This document shows, piece by piece, positions 27,766-34,863 of a stretch of 64,000 nucleotides of DNA (positions within the stretch are counted from its first letter, which is position 1; every line of letters begins with the position of its first letter). Source of the stretch: Chitinophagaceae bacterium. Its GTDB lineage: Bacteria; Bacteroidota; Bacteroidia; Chitinophagales; Chitinophagaceae. The notes below the pieces were generated by a model. The model was not told the DNA's origin, did no database searches, and was given only the letters and a program-made list of their open reading frames with translations. The translations under genes were made by a program, and so were the position numbers. Location: assembly GCA_016710745.1 (NCBI GenBank), contig JADJVB010000010.1, forward strand, positions 1,674,001-1,738,000, in the 5' to 3' direction.

Positions 27766-28917
27766 TTATTTATTCAGTACAATTCTAAATGTAGTTCCTT
27801 TTCTTGGTTCCGAATTTTTAACAAACAGATCGCCTTTGTGATATTGTTCAATAATACGTTTACATAAAGTTAAGCCTAAACCCCAACCCCGCTTTTTGGT
27901 AGTGAAGCCGGGTTTAAAAACCTTACTTATATTTTGTTTCGCAATCCCCTTTCCTGTATCGGTTACATCAATAATTACCTGCGTCGTGTCATTTTTGATA
28001 TTTATGGAGATACTACCTTTACCTTCCATGGCATCCAGGCCATTTTTGAGCAGGTTTTCAATCACCCAATCAAATAAGGGGCCGTTGATCATGGCTTTTA
28101 TTTCGGATTCCCCGTTAGTTTGAACGGTAAAACTGACTTTGTCGGTTGACCGCCGTTTTATATAATTCACCATATTTTCGATCTGCACCACGATGTCGTT
28201 CAATTCCAGTTGAGGCGTGCTGCCAATCTTACCAAACCGGTCGCTGATCAGCTTAAGCCGGTCAACATCCTTACTCATTTCCGGTACGATCTTTTCCATA
28301 CCGGGCGTTTCTTTCAACATTTCAACCCAACCTTGCAGCGAGGTTAAAGGGGTGCCCAATTGGTGAGCGGTTTCTTTTGCCATGCCTGCCCAAACCTGGT
28401 TTTGGGTTGATTTATTTCGGGTAGAAATGGCAACCAGTGTTATGATGATAAAAAGGGCAACGATAAACAATTGTACCAACGGGTAATACCTTACCTGTTT
28501 TAATAAAACCGACTCGCCATAATATACCCGGTTGGATTGCAATGAATCGAATGGGTTTTCCCATATGATCGGCGCATTTAATTTTTTAAATTCACGGAGT
28601 CTATCAGTCAGATAAGAGCTATTTTCGCTAATTTTTAAGCTATCCAGGTTGCGGTGATCCAGGATACTGTCTTTTTCTGTAACCAGGATCATGGGAATGT
28701 CTTTACTATTCTCTGTAAAAACCATGCTCACCAGTTTTGAGGGAGTGGCGCTTGAACCGGCAATATCCTTCATACCTTCTACCCACTGCTCGATTTTTAT
28801 TTTTTCTTCAGCGGCGATCTTTTTTGCCAGGTGTTTGGAATAAAATATCGTGCCGGTAACAATCGCGATACCTATAACCGCTAAAAAACTTCGCCAATTA
28901 AAGAGAGCATTAAACAT
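27766..28917 (-). CDS. Membrane sensor histidine kinase
   Basis: This 383-residue protein has a membrane helix at about residues 11-27. A periplasmic domain of about 110 residues follows, then a second helix at about 145-163 (LVQLFIVALFIIITLVAIS). The H-box is KETAHQLGTPLTSLQGWVEM, with the phosphorylatable His in HQLGTP. Next come an ENLLKNGLDAME N-box, DTGKGI and GWGLGLTLCKRI, the ATP-lid boxes. No response regulator is adjacent, so it is an orphan kinase. It is immediately downstream of tRNA-Leu in genome order but transcribed away from it. Confidence 0.92.
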   Translation of the reverse strand: MFNALFNWRSFLAVIGIAIVTGTIFYSKHLAKKIAAEEKIKIEQWVEGMKDIAGSSATPSKLVSMVFTENSKDIPMILVTEKDSILDHRNLDSLKISENSSYLTDRLREFKKLNAPIIWENPFDSLQSNRVYYGESVLLKQVRYYPLVQLFIVALFIIITLVAISTRNKSTQNQVWAGMAKETAHQLGTPLTSLQGWVEMLKETPGMEKIVPEMSKDVDRLKLISDRFGKIGSTPQLELNDIVVQIENMVNYIKRRSTDKVSFTVQTNGESEIKAMINGPLFDWVIENLLKNGLDAMEGKGSISINIKNDTTQVIIDVTDTGKGIAKQNISKVFKPGFTTKKRGWGLGLTLCKRIIEQYHKGDLFVKNSEPRKGTTFRIVLNK

Positions 28918-28973
28918 GTAGTAAAATTAAGGAATAACTGATACGCAAGGTTAAAGCACAGTAAGAAATATAG

Positions 28974-28981
28974 TATGTTTG
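28974..28981 (+). promoter_or_regulatory. Putative -7 element TATGTTTG for the glycosyltransferase gene
   Basis: An exact TAnnTTTG match lies 27 bp before the glycosyltransferase ATG. There is no clear -33 TTG. Confidence 0.4.
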
Positions 28982-29008
28982 TGCAAAACAGGACAGCCTT
29001 ACATGTAA

Positions 29009-30051
29009 ATGGAAAAAATTTCAGTCGCCATAGTAATTTTAAACTGGAACGGCAGGGCTTTTTTAGAAAGGTTTCTGCCCTCGGTAGTTAGTTCGGCTGA
29101 TACCGTTACTCACGATAGATTGCGAATAGAGGTTATTGTAGCCGATAATGCGTCATCGGATGATTCTATTTACTTTTTGCAGCAAAATTTTCCACATATA
29201 AACATAATTAAGAACAGTAAAAACGAAGGTTTTGCCAAAGGGTACAATACGGCATTAAAGCAGGTTTCGGCTGATTATTATGTTTTACTTAATAGTGATG
29301 TTGAAGTTACGCCAAACTGGATTGATCCGGTTATTGAGCTAATGGAATCGGATATTTGCATAGCCGCCTGTCAGCCTAAAATTCTGGCCTACAACCAAAA
29401 AGATCAATTTGAATATGCCGGTGCCAGTGGCGGCTGGCTGGATAAATTTGGGTACCCCTTCATGCGGGGTCGGGTATTCGACGATTGTGAAACCGATAAC
29501 GGACAATATAACGATGTTCAACGATGTTTTTGGGCCAGTGGAGCGGCGTTTTTTGTGCGGGCGGCTGTTTATCATGAATTAGGCGGATTTGATGAATTCT
29601 TTTTCGCTCACCAGGAGGAAATAGACTTTTGTTGGCGTCTGCAACTGGCCGGGTATAGGGTATATGTGCAGCCGGCCGCTGTTGTGTATCATGTTGGCGG
29701 TGGCACCTTACCCAAAGGGAACAGTAAAAAACGTTTCTCAATTTTCGTAATAACCTGATCATGCTGGCTAAGAACTGCAAGTTGAAAACAGCCCTGTGGA
29801 AAATCCCATTCCGGATAAGCCTCGATGCCATGTCGGCCTGGCGCGGACTGATTAGCGGCGATAGCGGGTATTTTTTCGCCATATGTAAAGCGCATATTCA
29901 TTTTGTAGGCTGGATATTGAGGCACCGAAAGCAATCGGTATTTCCGGTAAGTAAAACGGGTAAACTCAACGGATGGTACAATGGCTCGGTGGTTTGGGCC
30001 TATTTCATCCGGAAGAAAAAAACGTTTTCAGAAATTGTTGGGATTAAATAA
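29009..30051 (+). pseudogene. Family 2 glycosyltransferase, frameshifted near residue 240
   Basis: The first frame (29009-29758) has the GT2 motifs VAIVILNWNGRAFLERFLPS, VADNASSDDSI, LLNSDVEVTPN and FFAHQEEIDFCWRLQLAGYR, then ends early after GNSKKRFSIFVIT. Adding one A to the A6 run at 29726-29731 restores NSKKTFLNFRNNLIMLA and joins it to the next frame (29761-30051: LAKNCKLKTALWKIPFRISL). The continued frame gives about 347 residues, a normal length, and the restored segment NFRNN...L is the conserved end of this GT2 subgroup. The enzyme would transfer a sugar to a cell-surface glycan. Either the run is a sequencing undercall or the gene is broken. Confidence 0.88.
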
Positions 30052-30072
30052 TTTTTTTTGGTGCCGAGGCCT

Positions 30073-30080
30073 TATTTTTG
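30073..30080 (+). promoter_or_regulatory. Putative -7 element TATTTTTG for the small membrane gene
   Basis: The box sits in CCTTATTTTTGC, identical over 12 bases to the box at 30330 before the tRNA genes, and 20 bp before the next ATG. Confidence 0.45.
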
Positions 30081-30099
30081 CAACGCAAACTATAATATA

Positions 30100-30303
30100 A
30101 TGAATCAAGAAGTTATAGACAATAAACACAAGGATTTTACGCATAATTGGGTATCAACATCGCGTTTTATCTGGTTTTGCCAGGTTTTTTTGGTGCTGGC
30201 TTTTGTATTGGGTGGTTGCTACAATTTATATACGCATCGATACAAGGGTAAACCAAAGGTAGAAGTACCAACCAGTACACAGTACAATCCGAAATACAAA
30301 TAA
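30100..30303 (+). CDS. Small single-span membrane protein, unknown function
   Basis: The ATG at 30100 encodes 67 residues. One hydrophobic segment runs from about 24 to 42 (FIWFCQVFLVLAFVLGG), with a polar N-terminus and a short basic C-terminal tail. I do not recognise a family. It has its own -7 element 20 bp upstream and lies between the glycosyltransferase and the tRNA genes. Confidence 0.6.
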   Translation: MNQEVIDNKHKDFTHNWVSTSRFIWFCQVFLVLAFVLGGCYNLYTHRYKGKPKVEVPTSTQYNPKYK

Positions 30304-30329
30304 AATTTTTATCGTAACAACACAAGCCT

Positions 30330-30337
30330 TATTTTTG
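30330..30337 (+). promoter_or_regulatory. Putative -7 element TATTTTTG for the tRNA-Gly/tRNA-Leu pair
   Basis: An exact TAnnTTTG box lies 58 bp before tRNA-Gly. A pre-tRNA leader of about 50 bases would follow. No -33 TTG is clear. Confidence 0.45.
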
Positions 30338-30394
30338 CCGCCCGGCTGAAAAGATCAGCAGGACCAATTAAATAAGTAAGTTCTTATCATCAAT

Positions 30395-30467
<73 letters not shown>

Positions 30468-30475
30468 CAAAAATT

Positions 30476-30501
30476 AATCCCGACTAGTCGGGATTTTTTT
30501 T
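30476..30501 (+). terminator. Terminator after tRNA-Gly
   Basis: The perfect palindrome AATCCCGACTAGTCGGGATT is followed by a T-run. It separates tRNA-Gly from tRNA-Leu(UAA) and shares the TCCCGA/TCGGGA core with the dispersed palindromes. Confidence 0.78.
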
Positions 30502-30510
30502 CACCATCAC

Positions 30511-30596
30511 ACTCGGGTGGTGGAACTGGTAGACACGCAGGACTTAAAATCCTGTTCGCAGTAATGCGAGTGACGGTTCAATTCCGTTCCCGAGTA
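30511..30596 (+). tRNA. tRNA-Leu(UAA)
   Basis: This class II tRNA has acceptor ACTCGGG/CCCGAGT, anticodon stem CAGGA/TCCTG with loop CTTAAAA (anticodon TAA, so UAA), a long variable arm with stem TCGCA/TGCGA, T arm GACGG/CCGTT (one G-T pair) with loop TTCAATT, and discriminator A. CCA is not encoded. It is the intact reference for the four remnants downstream. Confidence 0.95.
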
Positions 30597-30604
30597 CTAA
30601 TTTA

Positions 30605-30631
30605 CCCTGGTTAATAGACCGGGGTTTTTTT
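30605..30631 (+). terminator. Terminator after tRNA-Leu(UAA), repeated in each array unit
   Basis: A 7-bp stem CCCTGGT/ACCGGGG with a 6-base loop and a T7 tail ends directly at the ATG of the first GIY-YIG gene (30632). The same hairpin precedes units 2 to 4. Confidence 0.7.
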
Positions 30632-30901
30632 ATGTATAATTTGTACATACTATATTCTGTTCATTATGACCGGTATTACATTGGTCATAGTGAAGTGTTA
30701 GCTTCCCGATTGAGCAGACATAATCGAGGCGCAGTTCCCTCCACCAAAAAATATATTCCATGGTCATTGGTTTATTTTGAAGAGTATGAAAGCCGCGCGG
30801 AAGCTTCCAAACGTGAATCGGAAATTAAAAAAAAGAAAAGCAGAAAATACATTGAATATTTAGTGAATGGAGGTGGAGCTGGTAGTCACGTCCCGATCTA
30901 A
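30632..30901 (+). CDS. GIY-YIG nuclease family protein, array copy 1
   Basis: This 89-residue protein has the UvrC-type GIY-YIG core: YNLYILYSVHYDRYYIGHSE (GIY and YIG equivalents), RLSRHN with the conserved Arg, and ASKRESEIKKKK with the catalytic-type Glu. It ends VNGGGAGSHVPI; the last codons and the stop lie inside a tRNA-remnant palindrome. The ATG follows the terminator T-run of tRNA-Leu(UAA), so expression may need readthrough or its own promoter. Small proteins of this type are frequent in Bacteroidota and their role is unknown. Residue 11 is His here and Gln in the other copies. Confidence 0.85.
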   Translation: MYNLYILYSVHYDRYYIGHSEVLASRLSRHNRGAVPSTKKYIPWSLVYFEEYESRAEASKRESEIKKKKSRKYIEYLVNGGGAGSHVPI

Positions 30902-30954
30902 TATCGGGATTCGCAGTAATGCGAGTGTCCCGATACATATCGGGATCCCGAGTA
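30872..30954 (+). repeat. tRNA-Leu(UAA) remnant 1 with palindromic arm replacements
   Basis: The D-arm stretch GGTGGAGCTGGTAG, the variable arm TTCGCAGTAATGCGAGTG and the 3' acceptor CCCGAGTA match the intact tRNA-Leu. The anticodon arm is replaced by TCCCGATCTAATATCGGGA (30891-30909) and the T arm by TCCCGATACATATCGGGA (30928-30945). The 5' acceptor strand is lost. It overlaps the 3' end of GIY-YIG copy 1. Confidence 0.85.
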
Positions 30955-30989
30955 CTAATTTACCCTGGTTAATAGACCGGGTTTTTTTT

Positions 30990-31259
30990 ATGTATAATTT
31001 GTACATACTATATTCTGTTCAATATGACCGGTATTACATTGGTCATAGTGAAGTGTTAGCTTCCCGATTGAGCAGACATAATCGAGGCGCAGTTCCCTCC
31101 ACCAAAAAATATATTCCATGGTCATTGGTTTATTTTGAAGAGTATGAAAGCCGCGCGGAAGCTTCCAAACGTGAATCGGAAATTAAAAAAAAGAAAAGCA
31201 GAAAATACATTGAATATTTAGTGAATGGAGGTGGAGCTGGTAGTCACGTCCCGATCTAA
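30990..31259 (+). CDS. GIY-YIG nuclease family protein, array copy 2
   Basis: It encodes the same 89-residue protein as copy 1 apart from Gln at residue 11. A longer frame from 30867 runs through the remnant into it, but the ATG right after the T-run matches the other copies. Confidence 0.83.
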   Translation: MYNLYILYSVQYDRYYIGHSEVLASRLSRHNRGAVPSTKKYIPWSLVYFEEYESRAEASKRESEIKKKKSRKYIEYLVNGGGAGSHVPI

Positions 31260-31312
31260 TATCGGGATTCGCAGTAATGTGGGTGTCCCGATACATATCG
31301 GGATCCTGAGTA
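31230..31312 (+). repeat. tRNA-Leu remnant 2
   Basis: It is the same composite as remnant 1, but the variable arm reads TGTGGG instead of TGCGAG and the acceptor strand is CCTGAGTA, so it has drifted further from the tRNA. Confidence 0.83.
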
Positions 31313-31346
31313 CTAATTTACCCTGGTTAATAGACCGGGGTTTTTT

Positions 31347-31616
31347 ATGTATAATTTGTACATACTATATTCTGTTCAATATGACCGGTATTACATTGGT
31401 CATAGTGAAGTGTTAGCTTCCCGATTGAGCAGACATAATCGAGGCGCAGTTCCCTCCACCAAAAAATATATTCCATGGTCATTGGTTTATTTTGAAGAGT
31501 ATGAAAGCCGCGCGGAAGCTTCCAAACGTGAATCGGAAATTAAAAAAAAGAAAAGCAGAAAATACATTGAATATTTAGTGAATGGAGGTGGAGCTGGTAG
31601 TCACGTCCCGATCTAA
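31347..31616 (+). CDS. GIY-YIG nuclease family protein, array copy 3
   Basis: The 89-residue product is identical to copy 2. The unit is one base shorter because the T-run before its ATG is shorter. Confidence 0.83.
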   Translation: MYNLYILYSVQYDRYYIGHSEVLASRLSRHNRGAVPSTKKYIPWSLVYFEEYESRAEASKRESEIKKKKSRKYIEYLVNGGGAGSHVPI

Positions 31617-31669
31617 TATCGGGATTCGCAGTAATGTGGGTGTCCCGATACATATCGGGATCCCGAGTA
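31587..31669 (+). repeat. tRNA-Leu remnant 3
   Basis: It has the TGTGGG variable arm of remnant 2 but the intact CCCGAGTA acceptor strand. Both palindromes are unchanged. Confidence 0.83.
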
Positions 31670-31704
31670 CTAATTTACCCTGGTTAACAGACCGGGGTTT
31701 TTTT

Positions 31705-31974
31705 ATGTATAATTTGTACATACTATATTCTGTTCAATATGACCGGTATTACATTGGTCATAGTGAAGTGTTAGCTTCCCGATTGAGCAGACATAATCGA
31801 GGCGCAGTTCCCTCCACCAAAAAATACATTCCATGGTCATTGGTTTATTTTGAAGAGTATGAAAGCCGCGCGGAAGCTTCCAAACGTGAATCGGAAATTA
31901 AAAAGAAGAAAAGCAGAAAATACATTGAATATTTAGTGAATGGAGGTGGAACTGGTAGTCACGTCCCGATCTAA
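31705..31974 (+). CDS. GIY-YIG nuclease family protein, array copy 4
   Basis: The product is the same as copies 2 and 3, except that the tail reads NGGGTGSHVPI because the remnant has GGTGGAACTGG, which equals the intact tRNA-Leu D arm. A few silent changes (for example AAAAAG for AAAAAA) set this copy apart as the most divergent. Confidence 0.83.
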   Translation: MYNLYILYSVQYDRYYIGHSEVLASRLSRHNRGAVPSTKKYIPWSLVYFEEYESRAEASKRESEIKKKKSRKYIEYLVNGGGTGSHVPI

Positions 31975-32027
31975 TATCGGGATTCGCAGTAATGCGAGTG
32001 TCCCGATACATATCGGGATCCCGAGTA
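31945..32027 (+). repeat. tRNA-Leu remnant 4 (array end)
   Basis: The D-arm stretch matches the intact tRNA except for one base (T for A in GTAGTCAC), and the variable arm is intact. After CCCGAGTAC the sequence leaves the unit consensus and enters the terminator at 32029. Confidence 0.83.
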
Positions 32028-32028
32028 C

Positions 32029-32060
32029 AAAAAAAGCGACAAGTAATTGTCGCTTTTTTT
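32029..32060. terminator. Bidirectional terminator AAAAAAAGCGACAA/TTGTCGCTTTTTTT
   Basis: A 14-bp stem with loop GTAA separates the array from the convergent YD-like gene and has A/T tracts for both directions. Confidence 0.88.
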
Positions 32061-32076
32061 ATTTTATAAAAATCTC

Positions 32077-32907
32077 TTATTTATATTCATACTCGATCGT
32101 CCCCATCAGCCTCCGCTCTTTTGAAAAACATTGTTCTTTTACCCGTAAACCATCGGCATAGCTGTATTTCCAGATATAGTAATAACTGCCGCCTTCCTCG
32201 GTGGTCGTCATTTGCGAAATTTGTCCGGCATTATTGTATGCAAAAATATAATCGGGCAGCATTTTATTGTTGAATTTATTTAAGTGAACCACATCCGTAA
32301 GCCTGTTTTTGCTGTCGTAATAATAATAGAAGGTGCCGCCCGATTTGGTATCTTTTTCTATTGATATATTATTTCTATCATCGGTTGAAAATAAAATGAT
32401 ACTGGTATCGGTTTCATTTTTCACCCGGTACATCCGCAATAATATACCGGCATCGCTGTAAAAATAATAATGGTCTTCCGTGATTTCGTTTGTAAAATCA
32501 TCGTCGCTCGAGCGTACATACGACAGGATGACCTTCACCCTGCGTTGGTCATCATACTCATAAGTTGATGTTTTTACAGCCAGGTCCGAGCTGTCGACGG
32601 TTTGAATCAGTAGCCCGCCTTTTGAGAACCGCGAGGTAAATAAAGAGGGGCCGGTGAGGTTCGACCTGGTAAAAGTTTCAACTACTGTATAGTTGCGGTT
32701 AATTTGTTTTTCAACGCTGAATCCATCGCTCGGCCTGCCGTCATCTTCAAAACTGCTCACTTTAACCTGTTTTATCTTCTGCTCTTTTAAAATGGCCATT
32801 TCGGCCAATAATTGGTTATTGCTTACAATATCTTTATAATAATACTGTGCCTGGCTTTTGGAGCCAAGTAACAGCACAAATCCCGCAATACATAGTTTTT
32901 TGATCAT
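32077..32907 (-). CDS. Secreted YD-repeat-like protein, unknown function
   Basis: This 276-residue protein has a signal peptide (MIKKLCIAGFVLLLGSKSQA). The mature part is rich in Tyr and Asp and has loose repeats such as STYEYDDQRRVKVILSY, YYYYDSKNRLTDVVHL and FAYNNAGQISQMTT, each resembling the RHS/YD pattern Y-x-Y-D-x-x-G/N-R. It is too short to be an RHS toxin shell. It may be a periplasmic or outer-membrane-exposed protein. It ends at the array's terminator. Confidence 0.7.
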   Translation of the reverse strand: MIKKLCIAGFVLLLGSKSQAQYYYKDIVSNNQLLAEMAILKEQKIKQVKVSSFEDDGRPSDGFSVEKQINRNYTVVETFTRSNLTGPSLFTSRFSKGGLLIQTVDSSDLAVKTSTYEYDDQRRVKVILSYVRSSDDDFTNEITEDHYYFYSDAGILLRMYRVKNETDTSIILFSTDDRNNISIEKDTKSGGTFYYYYDSKNRLTDVVHLNKFNNKMLPDYIFAYNNAGQISQMTTTEEGGSYYYIWKYSYADGLRVKEQCFSKERRLMGTIEYEYK

Positions 32908-33014
32908 TGGTAATAAATTACAGCTGCAAATTTACAGTATCTTTTTATCAACCTAAATTATACCATTAACGGGTAAGCCCGTAAACTTTATTATTTTTAA
33001 CAAAATTAACGCAC

Positions 33015-34082
33015 ATGAGTCGTCTTAGAAGAAGGCCGGAGAAGAACTGTTTGAATTGCGGTGCCGAGGTATTGGGCAGGTATTGCCAGCGCTGCGGCCA
33101 GGAAAACGTGGACACCAGGGAATCTGTGTGGGACCTGGTGTCACATTTTTTTAAAGATATCACCCATTTCGACGGCAAGTTTTTTAGTACGATAAAATAC
33201 CTGTTCACGAAACCCGGTTTTCTATCAACCGAGTATATGATCGGGCGCCGGGCCAGTTATGTTAACCCGGTGCGGATGTACATTTTTACTTCGGCTTTTT
33301 TCTTTTTGATCTTTTTTTCGTTGATAAAAGTAGATAAAGAGTCAATCCTTAAAACGGCGAAGGTTAAGATGAATGATAAAACATTTGACGAAATAGTTGC
33401 ATTGGATTCGCTTGCTTTTGATGCATTTACCAGAAATATCAATATGGTTGACAAAAAGGACTCTTTACCCATGAGCAGGAAGGAATTTAAACGATATTTC
33501 GACAGTATGGCGCCAAAGGGCTTTATTAGTTTTACCAATTCTAATTATCATTCAAAAGAAGAGTACGATTCGCTGCTGAAAACCGGCGCGGTTAAAGACG
33601 GGTGGATAAAAAGGAAAATGGTAAACAAGCAACTTGACTTAAATGAAAAATACGGCAATGAAGGGGGCACTTTTGTAAAAGATTATGTCAATATTTTATT
33701 GCATAGTTTGCCACAAATGTTATTTGTTTTATTACCATTCTTCGCCTTAATATTAAAATTGCTTTACATCCGAAGGAAGGAATATTACTATGTTAATCAC
33801 GGTATTTTCAGTATTCATTTCTATATTTTCAGTTTTATTGTCATGCTTTTCATATTCGGCCTGAATATGGTTAACGCTCAGCTTAACTGGGCCGGATCAG
33901 GGTATATTGAATCGATCATGGTTGTTGGTATTTTATTTTACCTGTACAAAGCCATGCGTAAGTTTTACGGGCAGCGAAGGGCTAAAACAATTTTAAAATT
34001 CCTGATTTTTTGCTTTATGATCTTTTTCGTCTTGTTGCTTTTGAGTTTATTTTTTGTTTTTTATTCTCTTTTTAAACTTTAA
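33015..34082 (+). CDS. DUF3667 zinc-ribbon membrane protein
   Basis: This 355-residue protein opens with a zinc ribbon (NCLNCGAEVLGRYCQRCGQE, two CxxC pairs). The DUF3667 segment TKPGFLSTEYMIGRRASYVN and YIFTSAFFFLIFF follows. Four or five further membrane segments lie at about 230-345. The function is unknown. mazG follows 5 bp later on the same strand, so DUF3667, mazG and the kinase gene probably form one operon. Confidence 0.88.
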   Translation: MSRLRRRPEKNCLNCGAEVLGRYCQRCGQENVDTRESVWDLVSHFFKDITHFDGKFFSTIKYLFTKPGFLSTEYMIGRRASYVNPVRMYIFTSAFFFLIFFSLIKVDKESILKTAKVKMNDKTFDEIVALDSLAFDAFTRNINMVDKKDSLPMSRKEFKRYFDSMAPKGFISFTNSNYHSKEEYDSLLKTGAVKDGWIKRKMVNKQLDLNEKYGNEGGTFVKDYVNILLHSLPQMLFVLLPFFALILKLLYIRRKEYYYVNHGIFSIHFYIFSFIVMLFIFGLNMVNAQLNWAGSGYIESIMVVGILFYLYKAMRKFYGQRRAKTILKFLIFCFMIFFVLLLLSLFFVFYSLFKL

Positions 34083-34087
34083 TATTT

Positions 34088-34858
34088 ATGAGTTCAAATA
34101 ATGGAACGGCATTTAACAGACTGGTTGAAATCATGGATGAGCTCCGTGAAAAATGCCCCTGGGATAAAAAACAAACCATCCAAACCCTTCGGCAGTTAAC
34201 CATAGAGGAAACCTATGAACTGGCCGACTCAATCACCGACAATGACTGGAAAGGCATTAAGGAAGAATTGGGCGATATCATGCTTCATTTGGTTTTCTAT
34301 GCTAAAATTGGAGCTGAACAGAATCAATTTACTTTGGATGATGTGATCAATGGCGTTTGCGATAAGCTGATTCACCGTCACCCACATATTTACAGCGATA
34401 CCCATGTTAATGATGAGGAAGATGTTAAAAAAAACTGGGAGAAACTCAAGCTCAAAGAGGGTAAAACCTCTGTTTTGGAGGGGGTGCCAAAATCATTGCC
34501 CTCGATGGTAAAAGCCATGCGCCTGCAGGAAAAAGCCAAACAGGTAGGCTTCGAATGGGATACCAAAGAACAGGTTTGGGAAAAAGTGGAGGAGGAGAAA
34601 AAAGAATTATTTGAAGCTATAGAATCAGGCGATATGGGCAAAATGGAGGATGAATTGGGAGATGTTTTTTTCTCTTTGGTAAACTTTGCAAGGTTTTTGC
34701 AGGTAGATGCCGAGAATGCACTGGAACGAACCAACAAGAAATTTATCAGTCGTTTTACCCAAATGGAAGGAGAAGCACTGAAAGACGGGAAAAACCTGCA
34801 TGATTTGAGTTTAGAGGAAATGGATGGTATTTGGAACAGAATTAAGAAAAATAAATAG
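34088..34858 (+). CDS. mazG: Nucleoside triphosphate pyrophosphohydrolase MazG
   Basis: This 256-residue protein has two MazG-type helical repeats. The N-terminal one has REKCPWDKKQTIQTLRQLTI, then EETYELADSI and KEELGDIMLHLVFYA. The second has EEEKKELFEAIESGDMGKME and DELGDVFFSLVNFARFL. The EExxE and ExxD acids bind Mg2+. It hydrolyses NTPs to NMPs, probably cleaning the nucleotide pool. It lies 5 bp before the kinase gene. Confidence 0.95.
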   Translation: MSSNNGTAFNRLVEIMDELREKCPWDKKQTIQTLRQLTIEETYELADSITDNDWKGIKEELGDIMLHLVFYAKIGAEQNQFTLDDVINGVCDKLIHRHPHIYSDTHVNDEEDVKKNWEKLKLKEGKTSVLEGVPKSLPSMVKAMRLQEKAKQVGFEWDTKEQVWEKVEEEKKELFEAIESGDMGKMEDELGDVFFSLVNFARFLQVDAENALERTNKKFISRFTQMEGEALKDGKNLHDLSLEEMDGIWNRIKKNK

Positions 34859-34863
34859 TTTAA

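Larger units (their letters stand above)
30597..32028 (+). repeat. Tandem array of four about 358-bp GIY-YIG/tRNA-Leu-remnant units
   Basis: Four near-identical units start at 30632, 30990, 31347 and 31705 (spacing 358, 357, 358). Each has a 270-bp GIY-YIG gene, then a tRNA-Leu remnant carrying two TCCCGAT...ATCGGGA palindromes, then ACTAATTTACCCTGG and a terminator-like hairpin. The last copy ends with the remnant's CCCGAGTAC and passes directly to a bidirectional terminator. Differences between copies are few and mostly silent. The array is immediately downstream of the intact tRNA-Leu(UAA). Confidence 0.93.

Noticed and set aside
30867..31259. Longer 130-codon frames for GIY-YIG copies 2 and 4
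   Set aside because: They read through the tRNA remnant and terminator hairpin; the internal ATG after the T-run is common to all four copies.
30632..31974. CRISPR array
   Set aside because: The repeats are about 358 bp, contain genes and have no spacer variation.
32077..32907. RHS toxin fragment
   Set aside because: The YD-like repeats are few and loose, and there is no toxin domain or immunity gene.
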